From Bacteroidaceae bacterium (GTDB lineage: Bacteria > Bacteroidota > Bacteroidia > Bacteroidales > Bacteroidaceae), in the NCBI GenBank assembly GCA_900770665.1, contig CAAGKZ010000099.1, positions 1 through 28,457 of the forward strand: a stretch of DNA of 28,457 nt. Reading direction: 5' to 3'. Under the pieces are notes generated by a model. The model had not been told where the DNA came from. It made no database searches and saw only the letters and a program-made list of their open reading frames with translations. Positions 18,395 to 24,862 of this stretch are shown here, one piece after another. A program made the translations under genes and the position numbers. Position 1 is the stretch's first letter. Each line of letters begins with the position of its first letter.

Positions 18395-18883
18395 ATGGCA
18401 ACTGAATTGAAAAATCTCTCATCATACGACCCCTCGAAGGTTGCAAATGGCAAAGGCCGCAGAATTGGCATTGTATATGCCGAGTGGAACGATGAGATAA
18501 CATACGCTCTGCGCGATGGTGCAGTGAAGACACTCATTGACAATGGTGTTGAGGAGTGTGACATTGAGCTGGCGAGTGTTCCGGGCAGCTTTGAGCTCAT
18601 TTTCGGTGCATCGCAAATGGTAAAAAGCGGCAAATACGATGCTGTGATTGCCATTGGCTGCGTAATCAGGGGCGACACCCCGCACTTCGACTACATATGC
18701 GAGGGTGTAACAGCCGGACTCTCAAGACTGAATGTAGAGTATGACACACCTGTAATCTTTGGCCTCATAACCACCAACAATCTCCTCCAGGCACAGGAAC
18801 GCAGCGGCGGCCGCCTTGGCAACAAAGGCGATGAATGCGCCGTAACTGCGCTACAGATGATAGCGCAGTTCAAACATCGATAA
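18395..18883 (+). CDS. ribH: 6,7-dimethyl-8-ribityllumazine synthase
   Basis: RibH condenses 5-amino-6-ribitylaminouracil with dihydroxybutanone phosphate in the penultimate step of riboflavin synthesis and usually forms a 60-mer or pentamer. The 162-aa protein has VPGSFELIFG (62-71), GCVIRGDTPHFDYI (88-101) with the catalytic histidine H97, and the loop FGLITTNNLLQAQERSGG (122-139). It is the only riboflavin gene in the window. Its last nine codons and stop, with 10 further bases, are repeated perfectly 237 bases downstream; see the repeat entries. Confidence 0.97.
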   Translation: MATELKNLSSYDPSKVANGKGRRIGIVYAEWNDEITYALRDGAVKTLIDNGVEECDIELASVPGSFELIFGASQMVKSGKYDAVIAIGCVIRGDTPHFDYICEGVTAGLSRLNVEYDTPVIFGLITTNNLLQAQERSGGRLGNKGDECAVTALQMIAQFKHR

Positions 18884-18956
18884 CACCGGCAGCAATTAGT
18901 CGCGAGCAGCACCGATGAAATTGGTGCCTCGCGGGTTGCGAAAAGACGGTGTTATC
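18879..18956 (+). repeat. Nested hairpin element, copy 1
   Basis: Outer arms GATAACACCG (18879-18888, including the ribH stop) and CGGTGTTATC (18947-18956) pair over 10 bases. Inside, CGCGAG-CA-GCACC pairs with GGTGC-CTCGCG (18901-18933) around a 9-base loop. There is no T-run, so it is not a standard terminator. Confidence 0.75.
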
Positions 18957-19002
18957 AATGTGCAGAAAGCAAATGATTGCAGGATTCAAGTAACGGCGTA
19001 TC

Positions 19003-19079
19003 GACAAAACGAGCAGCGATAAGTCGCACGCAGTGTGGCAAAGTCACACCCGTGCGGGTCGCGATAAGCGAGTTTTGTC
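19003..19079 (+). repeat. Nested hairpin element, copy 2
   Basis: Outer arms GACAAAAC (19003-19010) and GTTTTGTC (19072-19079). Inside, CGCACG-CA-GTGTG pairs with CACAC-C-CGTGCG (19025-19056). Layout and the bulged CA are the same as copy 1, but nearly every stem differs in sequence while keeping its pairing, which is covariation. Confidence 0.75.
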
Positions 19080-19184
19080 AATGCAAAAAACAGATGATAG
19101 CGCAGTTCAAACATCGATAACACCGGCAGTAACAGGTCACGCGAAGTACGGGCGCTTTTTCTATATTATATATAAAAATTATAT

Positions 19185-19625
19185 ATGTTTAAAATGAATA
19201 CAATTACTGATTATATATTTGAAACGGAACATAGAAAAAACATACATAATGTTTTTGAAATGTCTTTAATATCTGACAATAAAGATAATCTTTCAAAAAA
19301 CACAAAAATATATGTTTATGGTGAAAATGATGAACAAGGTACAAAACCTCCACATTTTCATATAAAAATAGATAATAAATATGAATTTGAAATTAAATTC
19401 GAAGATTTTAATTCATTAGAAATTTGGCGATCTAAAACTGCTAAATATGATTGGGAAAACTATTCAGACGTTAAAAAAGAAATAAAAAAATGGTTAATAT
19501 CTAAAAATATTGAAACACCTGAATATACAAATATGCAGGTAATATTAACTGAATGGAATAGAGAAAATCCTAATCATAAAATAAATAAAGAATATTATAT
19601 CAACAAGTTTAATTTATTAGAATAA
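19185..19625 (+). CDS. Hypothetical protein, very AT-rich, with a DUF4160-like PPHFHI motif
   Basis: I do not recognise a function. The 146-aa product is hydrophilic and Lys/Asn/Glu-rich. After a helical N-terminus it has IYVYGENDEQGTKPPHFHIKI (about 42-62) followed by an EFEIKFEDF strand, which recalls the small DUF4160-type fold in which a PPHFH motif is conserved. The C-terminal part ends with WNRENPNHKINKEYYINKF. GC content is about 20-25% at the start of the gene, far below the neighbours, and the codons are almost all A/T-ending, so recent acquisition is likely. It sits alone between two repeat blocks. The start could be 19185 or the second Met at 19194. Confidence 0.7.
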   Translation: MFKMNTITDYIFETEHRKNIHNVFEMSLISDNKDNLSKNTKIYVYGENDEQGTKPPHFHIKIDNKYEFEIKFEDFNSLEIWRSKTAKYDWENYSDVKKEIKKWLISKNIETPEYTNMQVILTEWNRENPNHKINKEYYINKFNLLE

Positions 19626-19632
19626 TAGTCCT

Positions 19633-19895
19633 GGGAGCTGAAAGGTGAAAACGGAAAACTGAAAACTGAAAGGTGAAAGCTCGTGCAAACGAGCAAAATG
19701 CAAAGCTCGCTTTAGCATTTTACTGCGAGTGCTGCCGAGCTTCAAGCACACGAAGTGTGGTTAAAGCTGCGGTTAAGCGAGCGCAACGCAAGTTTACTTG
19801 CAAGTTGCAATGCGAGCGATAGCAGCTTCAAGCACACGAAGTGTGGTTAAAGGGGAAAGCAGTTTTCACTTTTCCGTTTTCACCTTTCAGTTCCC
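19633..19895. repeat. Extragenic repeat block bounded by a 33-bp inverted repeat
   Basis: The arms 19633-19665 and 19863-19895 are 33 bases long and pair with two mismatches. Inside are a 28-base perfect direct repeat (19739-19766 and 19825-19852) that carries the small hairpin CACAC-GAA-GTGTG, and a 13-base direct repeat CTGAAAGGTGAAA (19638-19650 and 19666-19678). Hairpins occur at 19679-19694 (GCTCG/CGAGC) and 19695-19721. No protein-coding signal is visible. It looks like a non-autonomous or extragenic palindromic element between the AT-rich gene and ruvC. Confidence 0.7.
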
Positions 19896-19902
19896 AAACA
19901 AA

Positions 19903-19938
19903 AACCCCGGCAGGTGATTATTTCACTTTGCCGGGGTT
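19903..19938 (-). terminator. Intrinsic terminator overlapping the ruvC 3' end
   Basis: AACCCCGGCA and TGCCGGGGTT form a 10-base GC-rich stem with a 16-base loop, followed on the minus strand by TTTGTTT. One arm lies inside the last codons of ruvC. It ends the cdd-phosphatase-ruvC transcript. Confidence 0.75.
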
Positions 19939-20484
19939 CTTGTTTACAAAATCGGCCCACGAGGAGTATTTCTTCTCACTCACAGGCTTGCCGTGCTGCA
20001 AGTAATGACAAAACGCCGCACCAAGCGCATCGGTGGCATCCATGAACTGCGGCATATCGTCGTTGGAGATATTCAGCATGCGGCGCAGCATATCGGCGAC
20101 CTGTTCCTTTGAAGCCGAACCGTTACCGGTAATGGCCATCTTTATCTTGAGCGGGGCATATTCATGAATAGGCACCTGGCGACTGATGGCTGCCGCAATG
20201 GCCACTCCCTGCGCTCTGCCCAACTTGAGCATACTCTGCACATTCTTCCCAAAGAACGGTGCCTCGATTGCAAGTTCATCGGGCAAGAACGAGGCTATGA
20301 GCCCTTGTACTCTTGTAAAGATTTCACCAAGCTTCAGATACATATCATTACACTTGCGCATATCAATTACGCCCATAGTAATGAGGCGTGCACGATTCCC
20401 GTTCACTCCAATGAAGGCATATCCCATGATGTTTGTACCGGGATCGATGCCCATTATCACTTTATCATCGGCAGCGGCACCCAT
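19918..20484 (-). CDS. ruvC: Holliday-junction endonuclease RuvC
   Basis: RuvC resolves Holliday junctions together with RuvAB. In the 188-aa protein the acidic catalytic residues are in place: D14 (GIDPGT), E74 (AIEAPFFGKN), and D149 with D152 (DATDALGAA). The KMAITGNGSASKEQV loop (115-129) is typical. The length fits Bacteroidetes RuvC with a short C-terminal extension. The gene starts one base after the phosphatase stop, as the last member of the cdd-phosphatase-ruvC group. Confidence 0.96.
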   Translation of the reverse strand: MGAAADDKVIMGIDPGTNIMGYAFIGVNGNRARLITMGVIDMRKCNDMYLKLGEIFTRVQGLIASFLPDELAIEAPFFGKNVQSMLKLGRAQGVAIAAAISRQVPIHEYAPLKIKMAITGNGSASKEQVADMLRRMLNISNDDMPQFMDATDALGAAFCHYLQHGKPVSEKKYSSWADFVNKNPGKVK

Positions 20485-20485
20485 T

Positions 20486-20959
20486 TCAATATCCCAAATA
20501 CTTCAACAATCCCCTACAACCCTGCTCTATCTCCTTATAAGTCTTGTCAAAATTGCCATGATACCAGGGGTCTGAAATATCGGCACCGTTGCAAGGTTGC
20601 GGCTCATCGGCCACAAAATCCAGAAGTTTCCACACCTTACCCTCACAATCACATCCAATAAGGCGCAGAAGGTTGCGCCTGTTGTAATCCTCCATCACAA
20701 CAACCATATCAAAATTATTGTAGTCATCGATGGTAAACTGGCGGGCATGATGGCCATCACTCTCAATGCCATGCAATGAGAGGGTGTATGCAGCAGGGGG
20801 ATATATACCGTTGCCTATCTCCTCACGGCTTGTAGCCGATGACTCAACATGCAACTTATCGCCGGCACGCACCTTGGCTGCAAGCGACTTCATTACAAAC
20901 TCGGCCATCGGAGAACGGCAAATGTTTCCATGGCAGACGAACATTATCTTTTTCATCAT
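20486..20959 (-). CDS. Low-molecular-weight protein tyrosine phosphatase
   Basis: The 157-aa enzyme has the phosphate-binding loop CHGNICRS (9-16, nucleophile C9, R15) and the general acid in DPWY (D130). It is closest to Wzb/Etp/YwlE-type small phosphatases; whether it acts on a capsule tyrosine kinase or on arginine-phosphate cannot be told, and no kinase is nearby. Two start codons in tandem (20959 and 20956) are possible; MKKIMFVCHGN is the more typical. It lies 10 bases after cdd. Confidence 0.92.
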   Translation of the reverse strand: MMKKIMFVCHGNICRSPMAEFVMKSLAAKVRAGDKLHVESSATSREEIGNGIYPPAAYTLSLHGIESDGHHARQFTIDDYNNFDMVVVMEDYNRRNLLRLIGCDCEGKVWKLLDFVADEPQPCNGADISDPWYHGNFDKTYKEIEQGCRGLLKYLGY

Positions 20960-20969
20960 TCAAAACTGT

Positions 20970-21452
20970 TTACTCAAGAAAGCCGGCATCAAAAGAGAGC
21001 GGCAGGAGAGCTTTGATTCCATCCTCTATCACATAGCACTCCTTTGCGCCATAGAGGATTATGCGCATTGCCTTGTTGAAACGCTTTTCGGTTTCAAGAA
21101 TAACCTGACGGCATGCGCCACAAGGAGGAATTGGTTTTTCGAGTTCACCCTGTGCGGTACGCGCAGCTATAGCGAGCACCTCAACGGCCAGTGTGGGATA
21201 TTGCGAGTTTGCCCAGAAGAGTGTTGTACGCTCGGCACAAAGACCCGACGGATAGGCTGCATTCTCCTGATTTGTGCCACACACAATTGTCCCGTCGGCA
21301 AGACGCACCGCCGCACCGACATTAAAATTAGAATACACAGCATAACTGTTGGCTGTGGCCGCACGTGCTGCATCAACAACCTCCCTGTCCGATGGAGAGA
21401 GCTCATCTGCAGAGCAGACTTTTACCACCGTATTTATAACTATCTCTTTCAT
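20970..21452 (-). CDS. cdd: Cytidine deaminase
   Basis: Cdd converts cytidine and deoxycytidine to uridine forms in pyrimidine salvage. The zinc site is visible as C72-A-E74 (with the proton-shuttling E74) and C111-X2-C114 (PPCGACRQV). NFNVGAA (43-49) and NQEN (61-64) form the ribose and base pocket. The 160-aa length is that of the homotetrameric small form, slightly extended at the N-terminus. It leads the group with the phosphatase and ruvC, divergent from the glucosaminidase gene. Confidence 0.95.
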   Translation of the reverse strand: MKEIVINTVVKVCSADELSPSDREVVDAARAATANSYAVYSNFNVGAAVRLADGTIVCGTNQENAAYPSGLCAERTTLFWANSQYPTLAVEVLAIAARTAQGELEKPIPPCGACRQVILETEKRFNKAMRIILYGAKECYVIEDGIKALLPLSFDAGFLE

Positions 21453-21468
21453 AAACTTGACTTTTAGT

Positions 21469-21499
21469 GCAATTGTTTGGTATTACTTATAACAATTGC
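21469..21499. promoter_or_regulatory. 9-bp inverted repeat in the divergent cdd / glucosaminidase promoter region
   Basis: GCAATTGTT (21469-21477) and AACAATTGC (21491-21499) form a dyad with a 13-base spacer, 17 bases before the cdd start on the minus strand. It could be an operator or a hairpin in the cdd leader. For the plus strand, TTATTTTG at 21556-21563 is a one-mismatch -7 candidate. Confidence 0.35.
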
Positions 21500-21587
21500 A
21501 GTACCGTTATTTGTGCGAAATTAGTCAAAATATTGCGTAAAAACAATTTATTAACTTATTTTGCAAACGGTTTATCAGTCATCAAGT

Positions 21588-22508
21588 ATGAAAAGAACAA
21601 TAAAGGCACTGTTACTCATTATCATATCACTGACAGGGAGCAATTCACTTTGGGCACAAACTTTGAACGAAAGCGAACTGTACCTGCAGCGGTTCGGTCC
21701 TGTAGCAGTGGAACAGATGAAAAAATATGGTATTCCGGCCAGTATCACACTTGCGCAGGGACTATTGGAAAGCGGCAGAGGTACAAGCAAGCTGGCGACA
21801 ATAGGCAACAATCATTTTGGAATAAAGGCCGATGACAGATGGAAGGGGGATACAATCCGCTCATTCGACAATGGCAGATGGTGTACATTCCGCAAATATA
21901 AGGATGCCGGAAAATCGTACGAGGACCACTCCCGTTTCCTTTGCGAAAACAGCCGCTACGATTTCCTTTTTGAACTTGAGATAACCGATTACAAAAGATG
22001 GGCCAAAGGTCTAAAGGATGCCTACTATGCCGAAGACAGGGAGTATGACAAAAAACTCATTGGCATAATAGAAAGATATGAGCTTGACCAATACGACTCG
22101 AACTGTAAAAACAGACGGAAGGCGGATAGACAGACAGAACAGACAGCCAAGGAATCCGGCTGTAGCGAAAGAGAAATCCTGAAAGCAAACGGCCTGCTGT
22201 ATGTCATTGCCCACAATGGAGATACATTCAAGTCGCTATCAAAAGAGTTGGGGGTGTCAAAACGCAAAATACGCAAATACAATGATTTGTACAAGGGCTA
22301 CTCTTTTAAGGAGGGAGATATTGTTTACCTGAACAACAAGAACAACAAGGCTGTAAAAGGATACAATTTCCACACTACAAAAAAAGGAGAAAGCCTTTAT
22401 ACGATATCACAAATGTATGGTATCAAATTAAAGTCGCTTTACAAAATGAACCCTCAATTCGAGAGTTACACAACACTGAAAGTGGGAGATGTGGTAAGGC
22501 TAAGATAA
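21588..22508 (+). CDS. Exported N-acetylglucosaminidase with two LysM domains
   Basis: The 306-aa protein is a peptidoglycan hydrolase of the FlgJ/LytB glucosaminidase type. It has a signal peptide (1-23, ending LWA-Q), the glucosaminidase domain (about 35-165) with catalytic Glu E61 in AQGLLESGRGTSKLA and the NNHFGIK motif (74-80), then two LysM peptidoglycan-binding domains (about 205-248 and 259-305; VIAHNGDTFKSLSKELGVSK and HTTKKGESLYTISQMYGI). The ATG at 21588 was chosen over an upstream ATG at 21561 because it begins the signal peptide. It likely trims or splits the cell wall. A strong palindromic terminator follows. Confidence 0.92.
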   Translation: MKRTIKALLLIIISLTGSNSLWAQTLNESELYLQRFGPVAVEQMKKYGIPASITLAQGLLESGRGTSKLATIGNNHFGIKADDRWKGDTIRSFDNGRWCTFRKYKDAGKSYEDHSRFLCENSRYDFLFELEITDYKRWAKGLKDAYYAEDREYDKKLIGIIERYELDQYDSNCKNRRKADRQTEQTAKESGCSEREILKANGLLYVIAHNGDTFKSLSKELGVSKRKIRKYNDLYKGYSFKEGDIVYLNNKNNKAVKGYNFHTTKKGESLYTISQMYGIKLKSLYKMNPQFESYTTLKVGDVVRLR

Positions 22509-22546
22509 AGAAAAGTGACAGAAATTTTCTGTCACTTTTCTTTATC
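22504..22546. terminator. Perfect 21-bp palindrome, bidirectional terminator
   Basis: GATAAAGAAAAGTGACAGAAA and its exact complement flank a single central base. A/T-runs at both ends let it serve as a terminator for both convergent genes. It covers the end of the glucosaminidase gene and the last codons (LEDKEK) of the membrane gene. Confidence 0.85.
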
Positions 22547-22882
22547 CTCAAGTTTATCTATCTCATAAGAGAGGCGATACACACTATAAAGTTCTATCAA
22601 TGCCCCACAGAGAAGAATTGCAATCCACTCGTTGTTGTGATGAGTGAACATGAGCACGCCTGCACCCACAAGCAACATACCGGCGAGTTGCTGCTGAGAG
22701 ACAAGACGGCGGATGACAAGACCCTCGTAACGGGGACGCAGCAAAAACTGGGTCACAGCAAAAAGCACTGCGCCACATATATACACCATTGCATATACAT
22801 CCGGCAGGAACATACGCAACACAAGCCCGGCCAAAAGCGCCAGGGCGCCAATGTAATTCAACAATAGAAAAATCCTTTTCAC
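22532..22882 (-). CDS. Small four-helix membrane protein, unknown
   Basis: The 116-aa protein has four hydrophobic helices (about 5-23, 29-48, 63-80 and 87-103) and a charged C-terminal tail. I do not recognise a family name or function. It begins with GTG at 22882, which overlaps the TAG stop of the DivIC-like gene by one base (TAGTG), so the two are translationally coupled. The coupling to a divisome-type gene is the only hint of role. Confidence 0.75.
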   Translation of the reverse strand: MKRIFLLLNYIGALALLAGLVLRMFLPDVYAMVYICGAVLFAVTQFLLRPRYEGLVIRRLVSQQQLAGMLLVGAGVLMFTHHNNEWIAILLCGALIELYSVYRLSYEIDKLEDKEK

Positions 22883-23193
22883 TACTCTACTATTATAAAT
22901 ATATCTTCATTAGCTTTTTTCAGTCCCTGCTCATGAGCAATATCCTCCATAACACTGCTGTCACGATTGGTATAAAGTCTCATCTTTGCCTGAACTTCGG
23001 CCGAGTCAGCCTCCATCTCCTTTATCTCTTCGTTCAATCCGTTGATAACTGTATTGTTTCTGATATGACTTATCAAATTATTATCATCAAAAAGAATAAT
23101 GATGAGAAGAAACACAATAGTCGCCGAGAGGTATTTGCGTTGCCACACCCATTTGACGACACTCTTTATCTTATCCAAAAACCCAAATTGCAT
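22882..23193 (-). CDS. Septum formation initiator (DivIC/FtsB-like) protein
   Basis: The 103-aa protein has a basic N-terminus, one transmembrane helix (about 21-35, ATIVFLLIIILF) and a following coiled coil (INGLNEEIKEMEADSAEVQAKM), the exact layout of FtsB/DivIC/FtsL-type divisome proteins. The final part (SSVMEDIAHEQGLKKANEDIFIIV) fits the family end (ARE..G..K.GE.V). I started at the Met at 23193 rather than at 23286, since the extra 31 residues are not conserved-looking and the promoter lies just upstream. The mobile-element region begins within 430 bases of its start. Confidence 0.82.
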   Translation of the reverse strand: MQFGFLDKIKSVVKWVWQRKYLSATIVFLLIIILFDDNNLISHIRNNTVINGLNEEIKEMEADSAEVQAKMRLYTNRDSSVMEDIAHEQGLKKANEDIFIIVE

Positions 23194-23212
23194 AAAATAC
23201 GATATTTTATTC

Positions 23213-23220
23213 CAAATATA
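23213..23220 (-). promoter_or_regulatory. Promoter -7 element for the DivIC-like gene
   Basis: The minus strand reads TATATTTG (TAnnTTTG) 20 bases before the chosen start at 23193. This supports the shorter start, because the longer reading would place the element inside the coding region. Confidence 0.5.
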
Positions 23221-23591
23221 GCAAGAACTTGCGTAAAAATGGCAGGATGAGGGTGAAATTTGATAAGTGGTTGGTACATATACCATTTTTGTGTTACCTC
23301 ACCATATTGTTAATTTCGGCAGAAGGAGCCGTATATGGTGGGTATTAGAGAAAGAATTGCTACCTATCCGTTGCCTTTTTATAGAAGGGAAAGTTGGTAG
23401 AAACAGCATCTTTAATCTCTTGCACATACCCTACAACAGCCACAAAGAACGCTTGTTTTATCTATCATTGCACTGACAAAGGTAATCATTTTTTCTCGTT
23501 GGAAGAAAAATACGAGAATGAGATTAATAGTCAAGTACTTGTTGCCTTGTTCCGCTACATTCTACATGCCTTTCATTAACTCTGTAAAATT
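23221..23591. other. Intergenic stretch, likely left boundary of the mobile element
   Basis: About 370 bases with no convincing gene, lying between the chromosomal DivIC-like gene and the first recombinase. A small palindrome (GGTACATATACC, about 23273-23284) and a weak hairpin (TTCTCG/CGAGAA, 23493-23518) are seen. The element end or attachment site must lie here but no boundary repeat can be pinned without the right end. Confidence 0.4.
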
Positions 23592-23599
23592 TATTTTTG
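23592..23599 (+). promoter_or_regulatory. Promoter -7 element for the recombinase genes
   Basis: TATTTTTG matches TAnnTTTG exactly. It lies 18 bases before the ATG at 23618, and AAAGGA (23605-23610) upstream of that ATG can act as a ribosome binding site. Confidence 0.5.
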
Positions 23600-23617
23600 C
23601 AACCAAAGGAAAGAGTT

Positions 23618-24841
23618 ATGAATCAGGCAGATGTAAAGGTGTCGTTCTACCTCAAAAAGAGCGAAGCAGATGCCAAGGGGAATTGTCCCGTTATGGCAAG
23701 GTTGAATATCGGCAAGTACTCAGAAGCGGCATTCAGCGTTAAGATGTCGGTACCACATACGATGTGGTACTCCGGTCGTGCTACGGGCAAGAGTGTCGCA
23801 GCCCGTGAAATCAACCGTCAGTTGGACGAGATAAGAGCATCAGCTCTGCATATCTATCAAGAGCAGTCGGCAATACGAGAAGGTGTAACTGCCGATGATG
23901 TCAAGTGCCTGATTTTGGGTATGGCTTCGGGACAACAGACAGTGATGAGTTATTTCCGCACCTTCATCAAGAACTTCGAGAAGCGTGTAGGTGTGAACCG
24001 TGTCGCAGGTTCTCTCCGTGCTTATAAGTACGCCTATATGCATGTCGAGAAATTCCTCAATGAGAAGTACAAACTGACCGACCTCCCTTTTACGGCATTG
24101 GATCGTTCGTTTATCGAGAAGTATGACCTTCACTTACGGACCGACTGCCATTTGGCTCTCAGTTCTATTGTCAATCTAACAACATCCTTCAGAACCATTG
24201 TCAATGAAGCTGTGGCAGACGGCATTCTTACCTTCAATCCGTTTTGGGGTTATGAGCCTGAGCGTCCGCAGTGGAAACAGAAATATCTCACGGCTGAGGA
24301 ATTGGAGTTGATTATGACAACACCATTGCATAATGCAAGGCTCTATATCATTCGTGACCTGTTCCTCTTCTCTTGCTACACCGGAATATCTTATGGAGAT
24401 ATGTGTCTGCTGACCAAAGATGACTTGGTTACGGATGAGAACGGCACATTGTGGATACGCACCTCCCGTAAAAAGACAAAGGTCGAGTATGAGGTACCAC
24501 TCCTTGAAGTTCCCTTACATATACTTAGTAAGTATCGTGATGTAGAGCCAAACGGAAAGCTGTTGCCTATGTACTGCAATTCCGATGTGAATAAATATCT
24601 GAAGACAATTGCTACCAAATGTGGTATCAACCGTAGAATCGTCTTTCATGCGGCCAGGCATACATACGCTACGGAGATTACACTCTCGCACGGTGTACCA
24701 TTGGAAACGGTCAGTAAAATGCTGGGGCATACACGAGTTGACACCACTCAGATTTATGCGAAAGTAACCGATGACAAGATAAATGCTGATACCAAAAGGC
24801 TAGATAACAAGATTAGTGAACGCTTTACAATCGCCATTTGA
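23618..24841 (+). CDS. Tyrosine recombinase / integrase 1 of the mobile element
   Basis: The 407-aa protein has an N-terminal arm-type DNA-binding part, a SAM-like core-binding domain (about 108-205) and a catalytic domain. Catalytic residues visible: H344-X2-R347 (FHAARH), H371 (MLGHT) and the nucleophile Y380 (TTQIYA). The box where most recombinases have the first Arg (TGxR) reads TGIS, with S258 in its place, as known for the CTnDOT integrase. ATG at 23618 (AAAGGA upstream) was chosen over a TTG at 23597. The next recombinase begins 21 bases after its stop, so they are cotranscribed. Confidence 0.92.
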   Translation: MNQADVKVSFYLKKSEADAKGNCPVMARLNIGKYSEAAFSVKMSVPHTMWYSGRATGKSVAAREINRQLDEIRASALHIYQEQSAIREGVTADDVKCLILGMASGQQTVMSYFRTFIKNFEKRVGVNRVAGSLRAYKYAYMHVEKFLNEKYKLTDLPFTALDRSFIEKYDLHLRTDCHLALSSIVNLTTSFRTIVNEAVADGILTFNPFWGYEPERPQWKQKYLTAEELELIMTTPLHNARLYIIRDLFLFSCYTGISYGDMCLLTKDDLVTDENGTLWIRTSRKKTKVEYEVPLLEVPLHILSKYRDVEPNGKLLPMYCNSDVNKYLKTIATKCGINRRIVFHAARHTYATEITLSHGVPLETVSKMLGHTRVDTTQIYAKVTDDKINADTKRLDNKISERFTIAI

Positions 24842-24862
24842 CAACCATTAAAACTACTGAAT

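Larger units (their letters stand above)
18854..19129 (+). repeat. Tandem degenerate copies of the ribH 3' end
   Basis: The 39 bases at 18854-18892 (the last nine codons of ribH, its stop and 10 bases) recur without mismatch at 19091-19129. A third, diverged copy lies between them at 18961-18993. Read in frame, the copies end QMIAQFKHR-stop (ribH), CRKQMIAGFK-stop (18961-18993) and CKKQMIAQFKHR-stop (19082-19120). Between the second and third copies, most of the differences over the shared codons are synonymous or conservative. The ATG in each copy is 116 and then 121 bases after the previous one, so the unit is about 118 bases long. Each ribH-like end is followed by a palindromic block. Confidence 0.8.

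Noticed and set aside
18854..19129. CRISPR array
   Set aside because: Only two perfect repeats, about 200 bases apart, with a third diverged copy; no regular spacers and no cas genes.
20766..21467. 233-codon plus-strand frame across the phosphatase and cdd genes
   Set aside because: Antisense to two well-recognised enzymes; the translation resembles no protein.
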